Shown here: one piece after another, positions 1 through 6,482 of the stretch | Numbering within the stretch: the stretch's first letter is position 1 | Layout of the letters: every line of letters starts with the position of its first letter | Origin: CAYJAD01 sp964369995 | GTDB lineage: Bacteria > Desulfobacterota > Desulfovibrionia > Desulfovibrionales > Desulfovibrionaceae | Length of the DNA stretch: 8,641 nucleotides | Reading direction: 5' to 3' | Assembly: GCA_964369995.1 (NCBI GenBank) | Contig: CAYJHH010000124.1 | Span: 1-8,641, forward strand | The notes under the pieces: generated by a model | The model's input: the letters and a program-made list of their open reading frames with translations, nothing else | Database searches by the model: none | What the model was told of the DNA's origin: nothing | Made by a program: the position numbers and the translations under genes

Positions 1-1
1 T

Positions 2-31
2 TTATAAGTTCTATTTTTACTGATAGTTAAG
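2..31 (+). repeat. Left arm of imperfect inverted repeat at the window ends
   Basis: Blocks TTATAAGT (2-9), CTATTT (11-16), CTG (20-22) and GTTAAG (26-31) match, in order, the reverse complement of 8607-8629. The left copy has extra bases of 1, 3 and 3 between blocks. The arm is cut near the window edge, so its true outer limit is not visible. No terminator for the SGNH gene is evident in bases 1-74. Confidence 0.3.
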
Positions 32-74
32 TTGTTTTTCAGTGTCGACTAGTTACATAAAATTTAGGATCAAA

Positions 75-1154
75 CTACTCTTTAATGCCATCGTGAACAA
101 AATGCCTCTCTACAACTTGGTACACAACCGCATCTGGTTTAAGTTCTGCTAAAAGCTTTTCAAAACTAGCCGTCTTTACTTCATTCCAATGAATTTGCGT
201 AATTTTATCAAAAGCAAAACCAAATAAGGGCATTAAATAGCCTGTAAATGAGTCCCCAATAATTAACAGATGCTTTTTTTTGACAAATGTATTTTTTGCG
301 TCTTCATCTAATGTGCAAACGTAACCCAAGGTGTCTCGGTACACATCAGGGTATTTACCTATAGTAATAAGGTCTCCATTACTCTTTTTTTCGACCTCTT
401 TAATGGTTAATGCATTGACAAAGTCAGGCATATCAGCTTGAGAGAGAAGTATATCCCAAGCCTCTTTAAAAGCAGTAAAAGCGCCATATAAATTCCAATG
501 GGTATCATCTTTTGAGTAAAGCCGCCCACCTTGTTCATTGGCAATAATTTTTTCTTGGAGTAATGCTTTTTTAGAAAAAGAAACAAGCAATCCATTACGT
601 TGTGCTTTTTCACACACAGCATCAGCAAAACGAAAGCTAGATTTAGGCTTAAGCCAAGTGGGTAAATATTCTTCATAAACACTGTGCTTATTAGGAGCTA
701 ACATCATCACATAAGGAATATTACTACGTTTAACAATCTCTTGTAGTTCTTGTAAGCGTAGTACTTTTTTATCAACGTCCGTATCCGAAAAATTATCAAT
801 GTTTTTTGTGTAAGCAATCACATTACTGTATGAATTACCTAAAAAAATCCATGAATCTAACCCCAGCACATGCGATCCTGTACTTTTAAATGCAGCAGTA
901 ACATTTTCTAAATGTAACGTTTGATACAGTGCAATATAGTATTTCCGTAAAAAAATTCTGTCATCCCAAAATTTTTCTATATCGGCAAGAATGGCTTCAC
1001 TATTCTCATATGTGGTAAAATCTTTTACTATTGAAGGTTTGCGTAACTCTTGCTTAGAAAAGTTTTCTTCATCTATGCCAATGACGACTCCCGCAAAGCC
1101 GGAAAATAACCACAGCGCAAATAGAAAAATTGTTATTTTTTGCATAGCATTCAT
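75..1154 (-). CDS. SGNH/AlgX-AlgJ-like polysaccharide O-acetyltransferase, membrane-anchored
   Basis: Likely transfers acetyl groups, received from the neighbouring MBOAT protein, to hydroxyls of an exported polysaccharide in the periplasm. The 359-residue protein starts with one hydrophobic segment (about residues 6-26), read as a signal anchor. The catalytic elements come in the order known for AlgX-type proteins: a D-x-H motif (D217, H219, in SKDDTHW) followed by a Ser motif GDSF (G300-F303, nucleophile S302). The C-terminal VVERHF segment also fits this family. The start lies one base after the stop of the MBOAT gene, with no clear Shine-Dalgarno, which suggests coupled translation; a second ATG three codons in (1143-1145) is also possible. 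The gene is very AT-rich: 17 G+C in the 60 bases 541-600. The substrate is inferred from the neighbouring rhamnose genes, not seen. Family assignment is firm, exact acyl group and target are not. Confidence 0.85.
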   Translation of the reverse strand: MNAMQKITIFLFALWLFSGFAGVVIGIDEENFSKQELRKPSIVKDFTTYENSEAILADIEKFWDDRIFLRKYYIALYQTLHLENVTAAFKSTGSHVLGLDSWIFLGNSYSNVIAYTKNIDNFSDTDVDKKVLRLQELQEIVKRSNIPYVMMLAPNKHSVYEEYLPTWLKPKSSFRFADAVCEKAQRNGLLVSFSKKALLQEKIIANEQGGRLYSKDDTHWNLYGAFTAFKEAWDILLSQADMPDFVNALTIKEVEKKSNGDLITIGKYPDVYRDTLGYVCTLDEDAKNTFVKKKHLLIIGDSFTGYLMPLFGFAFDKITQIHWNEVKTASFEKLLAELKPDAVVYQVVERHFVHDGIKE

Positions 1155-1155
1155 A

Positions 1156-2670
1156 TTAAAATCTAAAATAAATAAAAGGGTTATAGCTTCCGCTTAGAAT
1201 AAATACGCTGCACATAAAACACAGTGCACAGCCCCAAAGAACCAAGCATCCTTCCATAAGCCCCCTTGTGGTGACAGAAGAGGCTTGCATCTTAGCATAA
1301 AATCTTTGAAAGTAATTAGTAACTACACCAAAACTCAAAATAGTTGCTATACAAAGTAGCATTGTAATGTAGAGATTTGATACGCCAAATTGAGCTATTG
1401 CAACAATACCTTCATAAGAAATATCCGTCAAAGCTCTTATATATGTTTGCACATGCGCCATATCTTCACAGCGGAAAAATATCCATCCTGAAAGAAAGAC
1501 AGCCCACACATAACAATGCCTCAACAGTTTAGGCCATCGTTGCATATGTTCATTAAGCCAGCCCCTTTCTAGGGCCAAAAACAAACCATGCCATAAGCCC
1601 CAAAAAATAAATGTGAAGGCAGCCCCATGCCATAATCCACAAATAAAAAAGACCAAAAATAAGTTTCGATAGGTTTTCCATGGTGTCCCACGACTTCCGC
1701 CCAGCGGTATATAGAGGTAATCGCGAAGCCATGAGGAAAGAGAAATGTGCCAGCGCCGCCAAAAATCTTGCATGGAAAGAGCGCCGTAAGGATGTTTAAA
1801 GTTTTCCAAATAATGAAAACCAAACATCATCCCAATACCTATGGCCATGTCAGAATATGCTGAAAAATCAAAATAAATTTGTAAAGCATACGCCAACAAA
1901 CCAAACCAAGCGTACTCTAGGCTCAACGTGTCACCGGGCATGGAAAAAGCCCAATCTGCCAACAATGCTACTTGATTAGCAATAAGTACTTTTTTGGCTA
2001 GCCCTATCACAAAGCGCTTTACACCTGCATAGAACAAACTTGCAGAATCCCTACGCGAGGTAATTTCATCAGCAATATCCGCATAACGCACTATGGGGCC
2101 AGCTACTAATTGGGAAAACATAGTAAGATAACAAGAAAAATCAATATATCTACGAGCAGCAGCAATGTCCCCTCTATAAACATCAATAAGATAGCTAGCA
2201 GCTTGAAAGGTAAAAAAACTTACACCAAGCGGTAAAGGGAAACTATCTAAAATGATGGGAGAAGGATGCAAGCCAAAGGTGGGATAAATTGAAATATTAA
2301 AGAGCAAATTGAGCGTCCAAATTCCATATTTAACAGCAAAAAGTAAGCCTAAATTGCATATAACGCCAAAAATTACTAATTTTTTAGCATAACTTGTCTG
2401 CGTACTTTTTGAATTCTTCTCTGCTGAAGAAGCAATATTATTTTTTTTTGCAATTTCAATCTTTTTACCTAAAACGAAATTAAACCACACCAATATAAAT
2501 AGGGGGATTACCCATACAGGCTCACCCCAAGCGTAAAAAATGAAACTACCAAGTGTTAAAAAGCTATTTCGCCATAACACGCCATTTTCTCCCCTACGAG
2601 GCCCTATAAACACAAGAAAAAGCACAAGAGGAAGAAAGGCAAAAATAAAAATAGATGAGCTAAATACCAT
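1156..2670 (-). CDS. MBOAT family membrane O-acyltransferase, AlgI-like
   Basis: Polytopic inner-membrane protein of 504 residues, the usual size for AlgI-type enzymes, which pass an acetyl group from a cytoplasmic donor across the membrane to a periplasmic partner. The start MVFSSSIF is typical of the family. The core motif QDFWRRWHISLSSWLRDY begins at residue 301, with the conserved His308. The probable catalytic His348 lies in GLWHGA (345-350). The C-terminus YNPFIYFRF is also characteristic. Many hydrophobic segments run through the protein, and a Lys/Asn/Ser-rich, probably cytosolic loop spans about residues 68-97. Its partner is the SGNH gene one base downstream. An AAGGTG sequence (2685-2690) is the nearest Shine-Dalgarno-like site but sits a long 14 bases from the start. 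A run of nine A in the coding strand (2441-2449) could be prone to slippage. The acyl acceptor is unknown; a rhamnose-containing glycan is inferred from context. Confidence 0.92.
   Translation of the reverse strand: MVFSSSIFIFAFLPLVLFLVFIGPRRGENGVLWRNSFLTLGSFIFYAWGEPVWVIPLFILVWFNFVLGKKIEIAKKNNIASSAEKNSKSTQTSYAKKLVIFGVICNLGLLFAVKYGIWTLNLLFNISIYPTFGLHPSPIILDSFPLPLGVSFFTFQAASYLIDVYRGDIAAARRYIDFSCYLTMFSQLVAGPIVRYADIADEITSRRDSASLFYAGVKRFVIGLAKKVLIANQVALLADWAFSMPGDTLSLEYAWFGLLAYALQIYFDFSAYSDMAIGIGMMFGFHYLENFKHPYGALSMQDFWRRWHISLSSWLRDYLYIPLGGSRGTPWKTYRNLFLVFFICGLWHGAAFTFIFWGLWHGLFLALERGWLNEHMQRWPKLLRHCYVWAVFLSGWIFFRCEDMAHVQTYIRALTDISYEGIVAIAQFGVSNLYITMLLCIATILSFGVVTNYFQRFYAKMQASSVTTRGLMEGCLVLWGCALCFMCSVFILSGSYNPFIYFRF
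2441..2449 (-). repeat. A9 homopolymer in the MBOAT coding strand
   Basis: Nine A in a row span codons 74-77 of the MBOAT gene. Loss of one A would lead to a TAG (2376-2378) after about 97 codons, and gain of one A to an immediate TAA (2438-2440) after 77 codons. Both outcomes remove the catalytic His308 and His348. This is the longest homopolymer I found in any gene of the window. Confidence 0.6.
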
Positions 2671-2720
2671 GATTGATTATATAACACCTTGATTTATACT
2701 TCATAAGTAAAACTTCGATA

Positions 2721-2749
2721 TAGATACCTATAAAGGACAGCCATGTCAA
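2721..2749 (-). promoter_or_regulatory. Candidate sigma-70 promoter for the MBOAT/SGNH unit
   Basis: On the minus strand a perfect -35 box TTGACA (2744-2749) is followed after 17 bases by TATCTA (2721-2726), a weak -10 matching three of six consensus bases. Transcription would start near 2714, giving a leader of about 45 bases before the MBOAT start. The spacing and -35 are good, but the poor -10 keeps this tentative. Confidence 0.35.
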
Positions 2750-2778
2750 ATGCGATTTGTCTTTATTATCAAGTGCGT

Positions 2779-2835
2779 ACAGACATAACACTAAAATAAC
2801 TTTAAAATAAAATACCTATACAGCATACACTAAAA
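2779..2835 (+). repeat. Imperfect direct repeat pair in the divergent region
   Basis: ACAGACATAACACTAAAA (2779-2796) recurs as ACAGCATACACTAAAA (2820-2835), differing by two one-base deletions. The two copies are about four helical turns apart, a spacing compatible with paired binding of a regulator. In such AT-rich DNA a chance origin is also possible. Confidence 0.35.
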
Positions 2836-2921
2836 CAAAAAAATTTACTAAAATATGCACTTGATTTTGCATCAATAAAAGCTCAAAATTTAAAACTTCA
2901 TAGATTGCACGTAAAAAGCAA

Positions 2922-2951
2922 ATGACATTTGGGCGCAAAGCCATCTATACA
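2922..2951 (+). promoter_or_regulatory. Candidate sigma-70 promoter for rfbD
   Basis: ATGACA (2922-2927, five of six -35 consensus bases) and TATACA (2946-2951, four of six -10 bases) are separated by 18 bases. The transcript would begin near 2958, leaving a leader of about 25 bases that contains the rfbD ribosome binding site. The -10 box lies within one of the three CTATA(A/C)AG octamers, so that octamer may simply be a promoter box. Confidence 0.3.
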
Positions 2952-2972
2952 GATAAAGAGACAACACATTAC

Positions 2973-2976
2973 GAGG
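2973..2976 (+). promoter_or_regulatory. Ribosome binding site that fixes the rfbD start
   Basis: GAGG lies six bases before the ATG at 2983. This supports starting rfbD at 2983 rather than at an in-frame upstream codon at 2929, because the enzyme family's NAD(P)-binding strand MLLITGASGQ begins exactly at 2983. Confidence 0.65.
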
Positions 2977-2982
2977 CACTTT

Positions 2983-3813
2983 ATGCTACTTATCACCGGT
3001 GCTTCCGGACAATTAGGCTCAGAACTTAAACCGTATTTTCCCAAAGCCATGTTTAGCACAAGGCAAGATTTCAACCTGACAGACCCCACAAGTGTGCAAT
3101 CTTTTGTCAAACAGAATCATATAACAGAAATAATTAATTGCGCAGCCTATACCGCTGTGGATAAAGCTGAAGACGAACCTGAACTATGCTGGCAGATAAA
3201 TGCACTTGCGCCTAAACTTTTGGCACAAACTGGGGCAAAGCTTATTCATATTTCCACGGATTATGTTTTTGATGGAAAAAACCATAAACCCTACCAAGCT
3301 AAGGATGCTACAAATCCGCTCAGTATCTATGGCAAGACTAAGCTGGAAGGGGAACAAGCTGCGTTAAAACATGCCCGCACGGCCATCATCATCCGAACAT
3401 CTTGGGTCTATTCAATCTTTGGTAATAATTTTGTAAAAACCATGCAGCGATTGGGACAACAAAAGGAGTATCTTTCTGTGGTGGCAGACCAAGTAGGAAG
3501 CCCCACCAATGCAGCAGATTTAGCCAAGGCCATTGCTCATATTCTTCCTCAGATTAAAGAAGGACAAAAAGACGTCTACCATTATAGTAATGAAGGTGTG
3601 GCTTCTTGGTATGACTTTGCCTTAGAAATTATGCAAGCCTCTCATCTTTTTTGCACAGTAAGCCCCATTAGCTCTTGCGAATATCCCACTAAGGCTGTGC
3701 GCCCCTTTTACAGCGTGTTGGAGAAGGACAAAATTAAAAAAGATTTTGATATAAACATTCCCCATTGGAAAGAGAGCTTGCATACCTGCATTGAAGGTAG
3801 CAGAAAAAAATAA
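2983..3813 (+). CDS. rfbD: dTDP-4-dehydrorhamnose reductase
   Basis: Cytosolic enzyme for the last step of dTDP-L-rhamnose synthesis, NAD(P)H reduction of dTDP-4-dehydro-L-rhamnose. With the chosen start the protein is 276 residues, somewhat shorter than the roughly 290-300 common in the family but with all motifs present. These are the Rossmann motif GASGQLG (6-12), STDYVFDG (91-98), the catalytic YGKTK pair Y116 and K120, the WVY segment (141-143), DQVGSPT (169-175) and a RPFYSVL substrate segment (240-246). The start is supported by a GAGG site six bases upstream. It is the first plus-strand gene and is set apart from rfbBAC by 168 bases, while those three genes are nearly contiguous, so it may be transcribed or regulated separately. 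The gene ends in an A7 run. Also called rmlD. Confidence 0.96.
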   Translation: MLLITGASGQLGSELKPYFPKAMFSTRQDFNLTDPTSVQSFVKQNHITEIINCAAYTAVDKAEDEPELCWQINALAPKLLAQTGAKLIHISTDYVFDGKNHKPYQAKDATNPLSIYGKTKLEGEQAALKHARTAIIIRTSWVYSIFGNNFVKTMQRLGQQKEYLSVVADQVGSPTNAADLAKAIAHILPQIKEGQKDVYHYSNEGVASWYDFALEIMQASHLFCTVSPISSCEYPTKAVRPFYSVLEKDKIKKDFDINIPHWKESLHTCIEGSRKK

Positions 3814-3880
3814 TTCAGAAAATTTATATGGTGGAATTTTTACAGGTGTAAATAGGCAAAATAACCTTAAAAAGTCTTCC

Positions 3881-3909
3881 TTTACAAAAATAGCATGATA
3901 GACTAGATA
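3881..3909 (+). promoter_or_regulatory. Weak candidate promoter for rfbBAC and the glycosyltransferases
   Basis: TTTACA (3881-3886) matches five of six -35 bases and is followed after 17 bases by TAGATA (3904-3909), which matches only three -10 bases. The palindrome at 3913-3928 would then cover the start of transcription, an operator-like position. This is speculative. Confidence 0.2.
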
Positions 3910-3912
3910 TTC

Positions 3913-3928
3913 TGACATATACATGTCA
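3913..3928. promoter_or_regulatory. Operator-like inverted repeat upstream of rfbB
   Basis: TGACAT and ATGTCA form perfect six-base arms around the four bases ATAC. The 16-bp dyad lies 53 bases before the rfbB ATG. This size and symmetry suit a dimeric DNA-binding protein better than an RNA hairpin. No regulator is encoded in the window and the motif is not assigned to a known family. Confidence 0.4.
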
Positions 3929-3931
3929 TAC

Positions 3932-3963
3932 GTTTAAAGATAGTTTTATCTGCGAACTTAAAC
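3932..3963 (+). other. Small stem-loop in the rfbB leader
   Basis: AGATA (3938-3942) pairs with TATCT (3947-3951) around a GTTT loop, and the outer arms GTTTAA (3932-3937) and TTAAAC (3958-3963) pair with a six-base one-sided bulge. It ends 18 bases before the rfbB start, so if formed in RNA it could influence ribosome access. It has no T-run after it, so it is not a terminator. The stem is A/T-rich and may be weak. Confidence 0.3.
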
Positions 3964-3981
3964 TTACAACATTTGGATTTT

Positions 3982-5043
3982 ATGAAAACATATCTCATCA
4001 CCGGTGGAGCCGGATTCATAGGCTCCTGCTATGTCTTACAATCTCGCCAGCAAAATGTGCGTGTTATCAATCTTGATAAGCTTACCTATGCCGGAAACAT
4101 GGACAATCTCATCGCTTTGCAAGGCGACAATGACCATGTTTTTGTTCAAGGAGATATAGGCAATGAAGAACTTATCCGTCACATTTTAAGCACCTACAAA
4201 CCAGATGCCATTATCAACTTTGCTGCGGAATCTCATGTGGATCGATCCATAGTTGACCCTGACGCTTTTGTTCGCACCAATGTTTTAGGCACATGCGTTT
4301 TATTGCGTGAAAGCCTCGCTTACTGGCGCAGCCTTGAGGGGACATATAAGGAAACCTTCCGATTCCTTCATGTATCCACCGATGAAGTATTTGGAACCTT
4401 ACACCTTGATGATGCGGCCTTTACAGAGGACACTCCTTATGCCCCTAACAGCCCCTACTCAGCGTCTAAAGCTTCCAGCGATCACTTGGTGCGTTCTTTC
4501 CACGAAACATATGGGCTCCCCATTCTTATTACCAACTGTTCTAACAATTACGGCCCACGCCAATTTCCTGAAAAACTTATCCCTCTTGTGATTTGTAATG
4601 CTTTGGACGGCAAAGCCTTACCCATTTATGGCAAGGGAGATAATATTCGAGATTGGCTTCATGTGGAAGACCATTGCACAGCCATTGAAACGGTACTGCA
4701 AAAAGGACAAGTGGGGCGCACTTATAATGTGGGCGGCCGCGCTGAGCGTACCAATTTGCAGGTGGTGCATGCTTTATGCTCTGCCTTGGACACCTTTGTT
4801 CCTCGCGCCCAAGGCAAATATGCAGACTTAATCACCTATGTTTCTGACAGGCCCGGCCATGATTTTCGTTATGCCATTGATTGCTCACGCATTGAAAATG
4901 AATTGGGCTGGACGCAAGCACATACTTTTGACGATGGCATTTTAGAAACGGTACGTTGGTACCTAGACAATCAAGAATGGGTAAGCCGTGCTCGTAGCGG
5001 TGCCTATCAGGATTGGCTACAAAAAAACTATTCGGCACGGTAA
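3982..5043 (+). CDS. rfbB: dTDP-glucose 4,6-dehydratase
   Basis: Cytosolic NAD-dependent enzyme converting dTDP-glucose to dTDP-4-keto-6-deoxyglucose, the second step of dTDP-rhamnose synthesis. The 353-residue length is normal. Visible motifs are the NAD site GGAGFIGS (8-15), AAESHVDRS (81-89), the catalytic STDEVFG with T133, D134 and E135 (132-138), YSASK with Y159 and K163, NNYGPRQFPEKLIP (188-201), RDWLHVED (223-230) and RPGHDFRYAID (290-300). The ATG at 3982 puts the protein start directly at the first beta strand (MKTYLITGG); a TTG three codons upstream is in frame but unlikely. The ribosome site is weak, only GGA at 3975-3977. The gene is richer in G+C than the acylation genes (33 of 60 bases in 4441-4500). 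It is separated from rfbA by only two bases. Also called rmlB. Confidence 0.97.
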   Translation: MKTYLITGGAGFIGSCYVLQSRQQNVRVINLDKLTYAGNMDNLIALQGDNDHVFVQGDIGNEELIRHILSTYKPDAIINFAAESHVDRSIVDPDAFVRTNVLGTCVLLRESLAYWRSLEGTYKETFRFLHVSTDEVFGTLHLDDAAFTEDTPYAPNSPYSASKASSDHLVRSFHETYGLPILITNCSNNYGPRQFPEKLIPLVICNALDGKALPIYGKGDNIRDWLHVEDHCTAIETVLQKGQVGRTYNVGGRAERTNLQVVHALCSALDTFVPRAQGKYADLITYVSDRPGHDFRYAIDCSRIENELGWTQAHTFDDGILETVRWYLDNQEWVSRARSGAYQDWLQKNYSAR

Positions 5044-5045
5044 TC

Positions 5046-5933
5046 ATGAAAGAACGCAAAGGAATTATTCTCGCTGGCGGCTCAGGAACGCGCTTACACC
5101 CACTTACTTTAAGCATCAGTAAGCAGCTCATGCCCATTTATGATAAACCCATGATTTATTATCCGCTGAGTATTTTGTTGCAAGCGGGCATTAGGGATAT
5201 CAGCATCATTTCTACGCCAGATCATTTACCGCTTTTTAAAGAGCTATTGGGTGATGGAAGCCAGTGGGGATGTGAATTCCACTATATTGTACAACCCTCT
5301 CCTGATGGGTTAGCACAAGCGTTTATATTGGCAGAGCAATATATTAAAGGACATCCCTGTTGTTTGGTATTGGGGGATAATATTTTCTTCGGGCATAATT
5401 TGGATAGTCTCCTATCTCATGCAGCAGAACAAAAAACCGGCGCCACCGTTTTTGGTTATCACGTTAGCGATCCACAGCGTTATGGCGTAGTGGAGTTTGA
5501 CACAGAACAAAAAGCCATCAGCATAGAAGAAAAACCTGAAACCCCACGCTCAAACTATGCCGTAACAGGCCTCTATTTTTACGACGAAGAAGTGCTAGAA
5601 GTGGCAAAATCCATTAAACCCTCTCCACGTGGTGAGTTGGAAATTACTGATGTAAATAACATTTATTTACAGCGTGATGAGTTGCGAGTAGAGCTTATGG
5701 GACGAGGTATTGCATGGCTAGATACAGGAACACATGATTCCTTATTGGCTGCTTCTGCATATGTACAAGCCATGCAAACCAGACAAGGCCTGTATGTGGC
5801 TTGCCCTGAAGAAATTGCATGGCGTAAAGGTTTTATAGATGCAGAGCAATTACGCGCTTGCGGCGTAAAACTTCGTAAATCAGCTTATGGTGAGTATTTA
5901 TTAGAGTTGGCCGACGGTAGTAAGGGGATCTAA
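5046..5933 (+). CDS. rfbA: Glucose-1-phosphate thymidylyltransferase
   Basis: Cytosolic enzyme that makes dTDP-glucose from dTTP and glucose-1-phosphate, the first and usually feedback-inhibited step of the rhamnose pathway. The 295-residue length is typical. Motifs include the nucleotide-binding GGSGTRLHPLT (11-21), SKQLMPIYDKPMIYYPLS (25-42), the metal-binding D111 in LGDN, EEKP (161-164), GELEITDVN (196-204) and WLDTGTH (224-230). The start at 5046 is two bases after the rfbB stop and places the nucleotide loop at the usual distance from the N-terminus; an upstream in-frame codon at 5013 would overlap rfbB and add residues with no family similarity that I can see. The ribosome site is weak, so coupling to rfbB translation is likely. 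One base separates it from rfbC. Also called rmlA. Confidence 0.97.
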   Translation: MKERKGIILAGGSGTRLHPLTLSISKQLMPIYDKPMIYYPLSILLQAGIRDISIISTPDHLPLFKELLGDGSQWGCEFHYIVQPSPDGLAQAFILAEQYIKGHPCCLVLGDNIFFGHNLDSLLSHAAEQKTGATVFGYHVSDPQRYGVVEFDTEQKAISIEEKPETPRSNYAVTGLYFYDEEVLEVAKSIKPSPRGELEITDVNNIYLQRDELRVELMGRGIAWLDTGTHDSLLAASAYVQAMQTRQGLYVACPEEIAWRKGFIDAEQLRACGVKLRKSAYGEYLLELADGSKGI

Positions 5934-5934
5934 T

Positions 5935-6465
5935 ATGGAAGTGGTAAAAACACACATTGATGGGGTCTTGCTCATTAAACCCAAAGTTTTTGGCGATGCG
6001 CGCGGCTTCTTTTTAGAAACTTGGCAAGAAAAACGCTATGCAGAGGCAGGTATAGACATGCCCTTCGTACAAGATAATCATTCTTGCTCCTCTTATGGCA
6101 TTTTACGTGGTTTGCATTTTCAAAAAACAAAGCCACAGGGGAAATTAGTGTCCGTGTCACTAGGCTCTGTGTATGATGTTGTGGCTGATATTCGTAAAGG
6201 CTCACCCACATATGGACAATGGTATGGTGTGGATCTGACCCAAGATAATCACTGGCAATTATGGGTGCCACCGGGCTTGGCTCATGGTTTTGTGGTTACC
6301 AGCGAAATGGCGCACTTTCATTATAAAGTAACAGACTTTTATGATCCTAGCGATGAAGGTGCTTATGCCTGGAACTCTCCTGAGCTTGGTATTGAGTGGC
6401 CTGTGAAGGAGCCTAAACTTTCTGAAAAGGATGCACGAGCTGAGAATTGGAGTTCTCGTTCCTAA
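5935..6465 (+). CDS. rfbC: dTDP-4-dehydrorhamnose 3,5-epimerase
   Basis: Cupin-fold cytosolic enzyme that epimerises C3 and C5 of dTDP-4-keto-6-deoxyglucose, giving the substrate for RfbD. At 176 residues it is close to the family norm. Motifs are the DARGFFLETW segment (21-30), QDNHS (46-50), RGLHFQ (59-64) with the catalytic base His62, VPPGLAHGFV (111-120), and HYKVTDFYDP (129-138), a segment that carries the conserved tyrosine acid. The start follows the rfbA stop by one base and has a good GGGG ribosome site (5924-5927) lying in the end of rfbA, seven bases upstream. It completes the four-enzyme set in the window. Also called rmlC. Confidence 0.96.
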   Translation: MEVVKTHIDGVLLIKPKVFGDARGFFLETWQEKRYAEAGIDMPFVQDNHSCSSYGILRGLHFQKTKPQGKLVSVSLGSVYDVVADIRKGSPTYGQWYGVDLTQDNHWQLWVPPGLAHGFVVTSEMAHFHYKVTDFYDPSDEGAYAWNSPELGIEWPVKEPKLSEKDARAENWSSRS

Positions 6466-6482
6466 AACAAAATTAAAACGTA

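Larger units (their letters stand above)
2671..2982. other. AT-rich divergent intergenic region between MBOAT gene and rfbD
   Basis: This 312-base non-coding stretch separates two units transcribed away from each other, so it should hold promoters for both. I see a candidate promoter on each strand, three CTATA(A/C)AG octamers (2728-2735, 2816-2823, 2945-2952), and an imperfect repeat pair (2779-2796 and 2820-2835). No convincing small gene or riboswitch is visible. Confidence 0.7.
3814..3981. other. Intergenic gap between rfbD and rfbB
   Basis: The gap is 168 bases inside what is otherwise a tight biosynthetic run. It contains a perfect-armed palindrome (3913-3928), a small stem-loop (3932-3963) and a weak promoter-like pair (3881-3909). 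There is no open frame of note and no strong terminator for rfbD. Confidence 0.6.

Noticed and set aside
2929..2982. Upstream extension of rfbD by 18 residues
   Set aside because: The extra residues precede the Rossmann strand that normally begins this protein, and the GAGG site points to the ATG at 2983.
2898..3110. Minus-strand open frame of 70 codons across the rfbD start
   Set aside because: It lies mostly opposite rfbD and its regulatory region, has no recognisable motif, and contradicts the clear rfbD reading frame and ribosome site.
3839..3852. Hairpin TTTAC-AGGT-GTAAA after rfbD as a terminator
   Set aside because: The five-base A/T-rich stem has no following T-run, so it does not meet the form of an intrinsic terminator.
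3622..3924. Minus-strand open frame of 100 codons spanning the rfbD end and the gap
   Set aside because: The longest part is the antisense of the well-supported rfbD C-terminus and the rest falls in AT-rich non-coding DNA; no domain is seen.
5975..6271. Minus-strand open frame of 98 codons inside rfbC
   Set aside because: Fully antisense to rfbC, whose catalytic motifs lie in the covered stretch; the product shows no family features.
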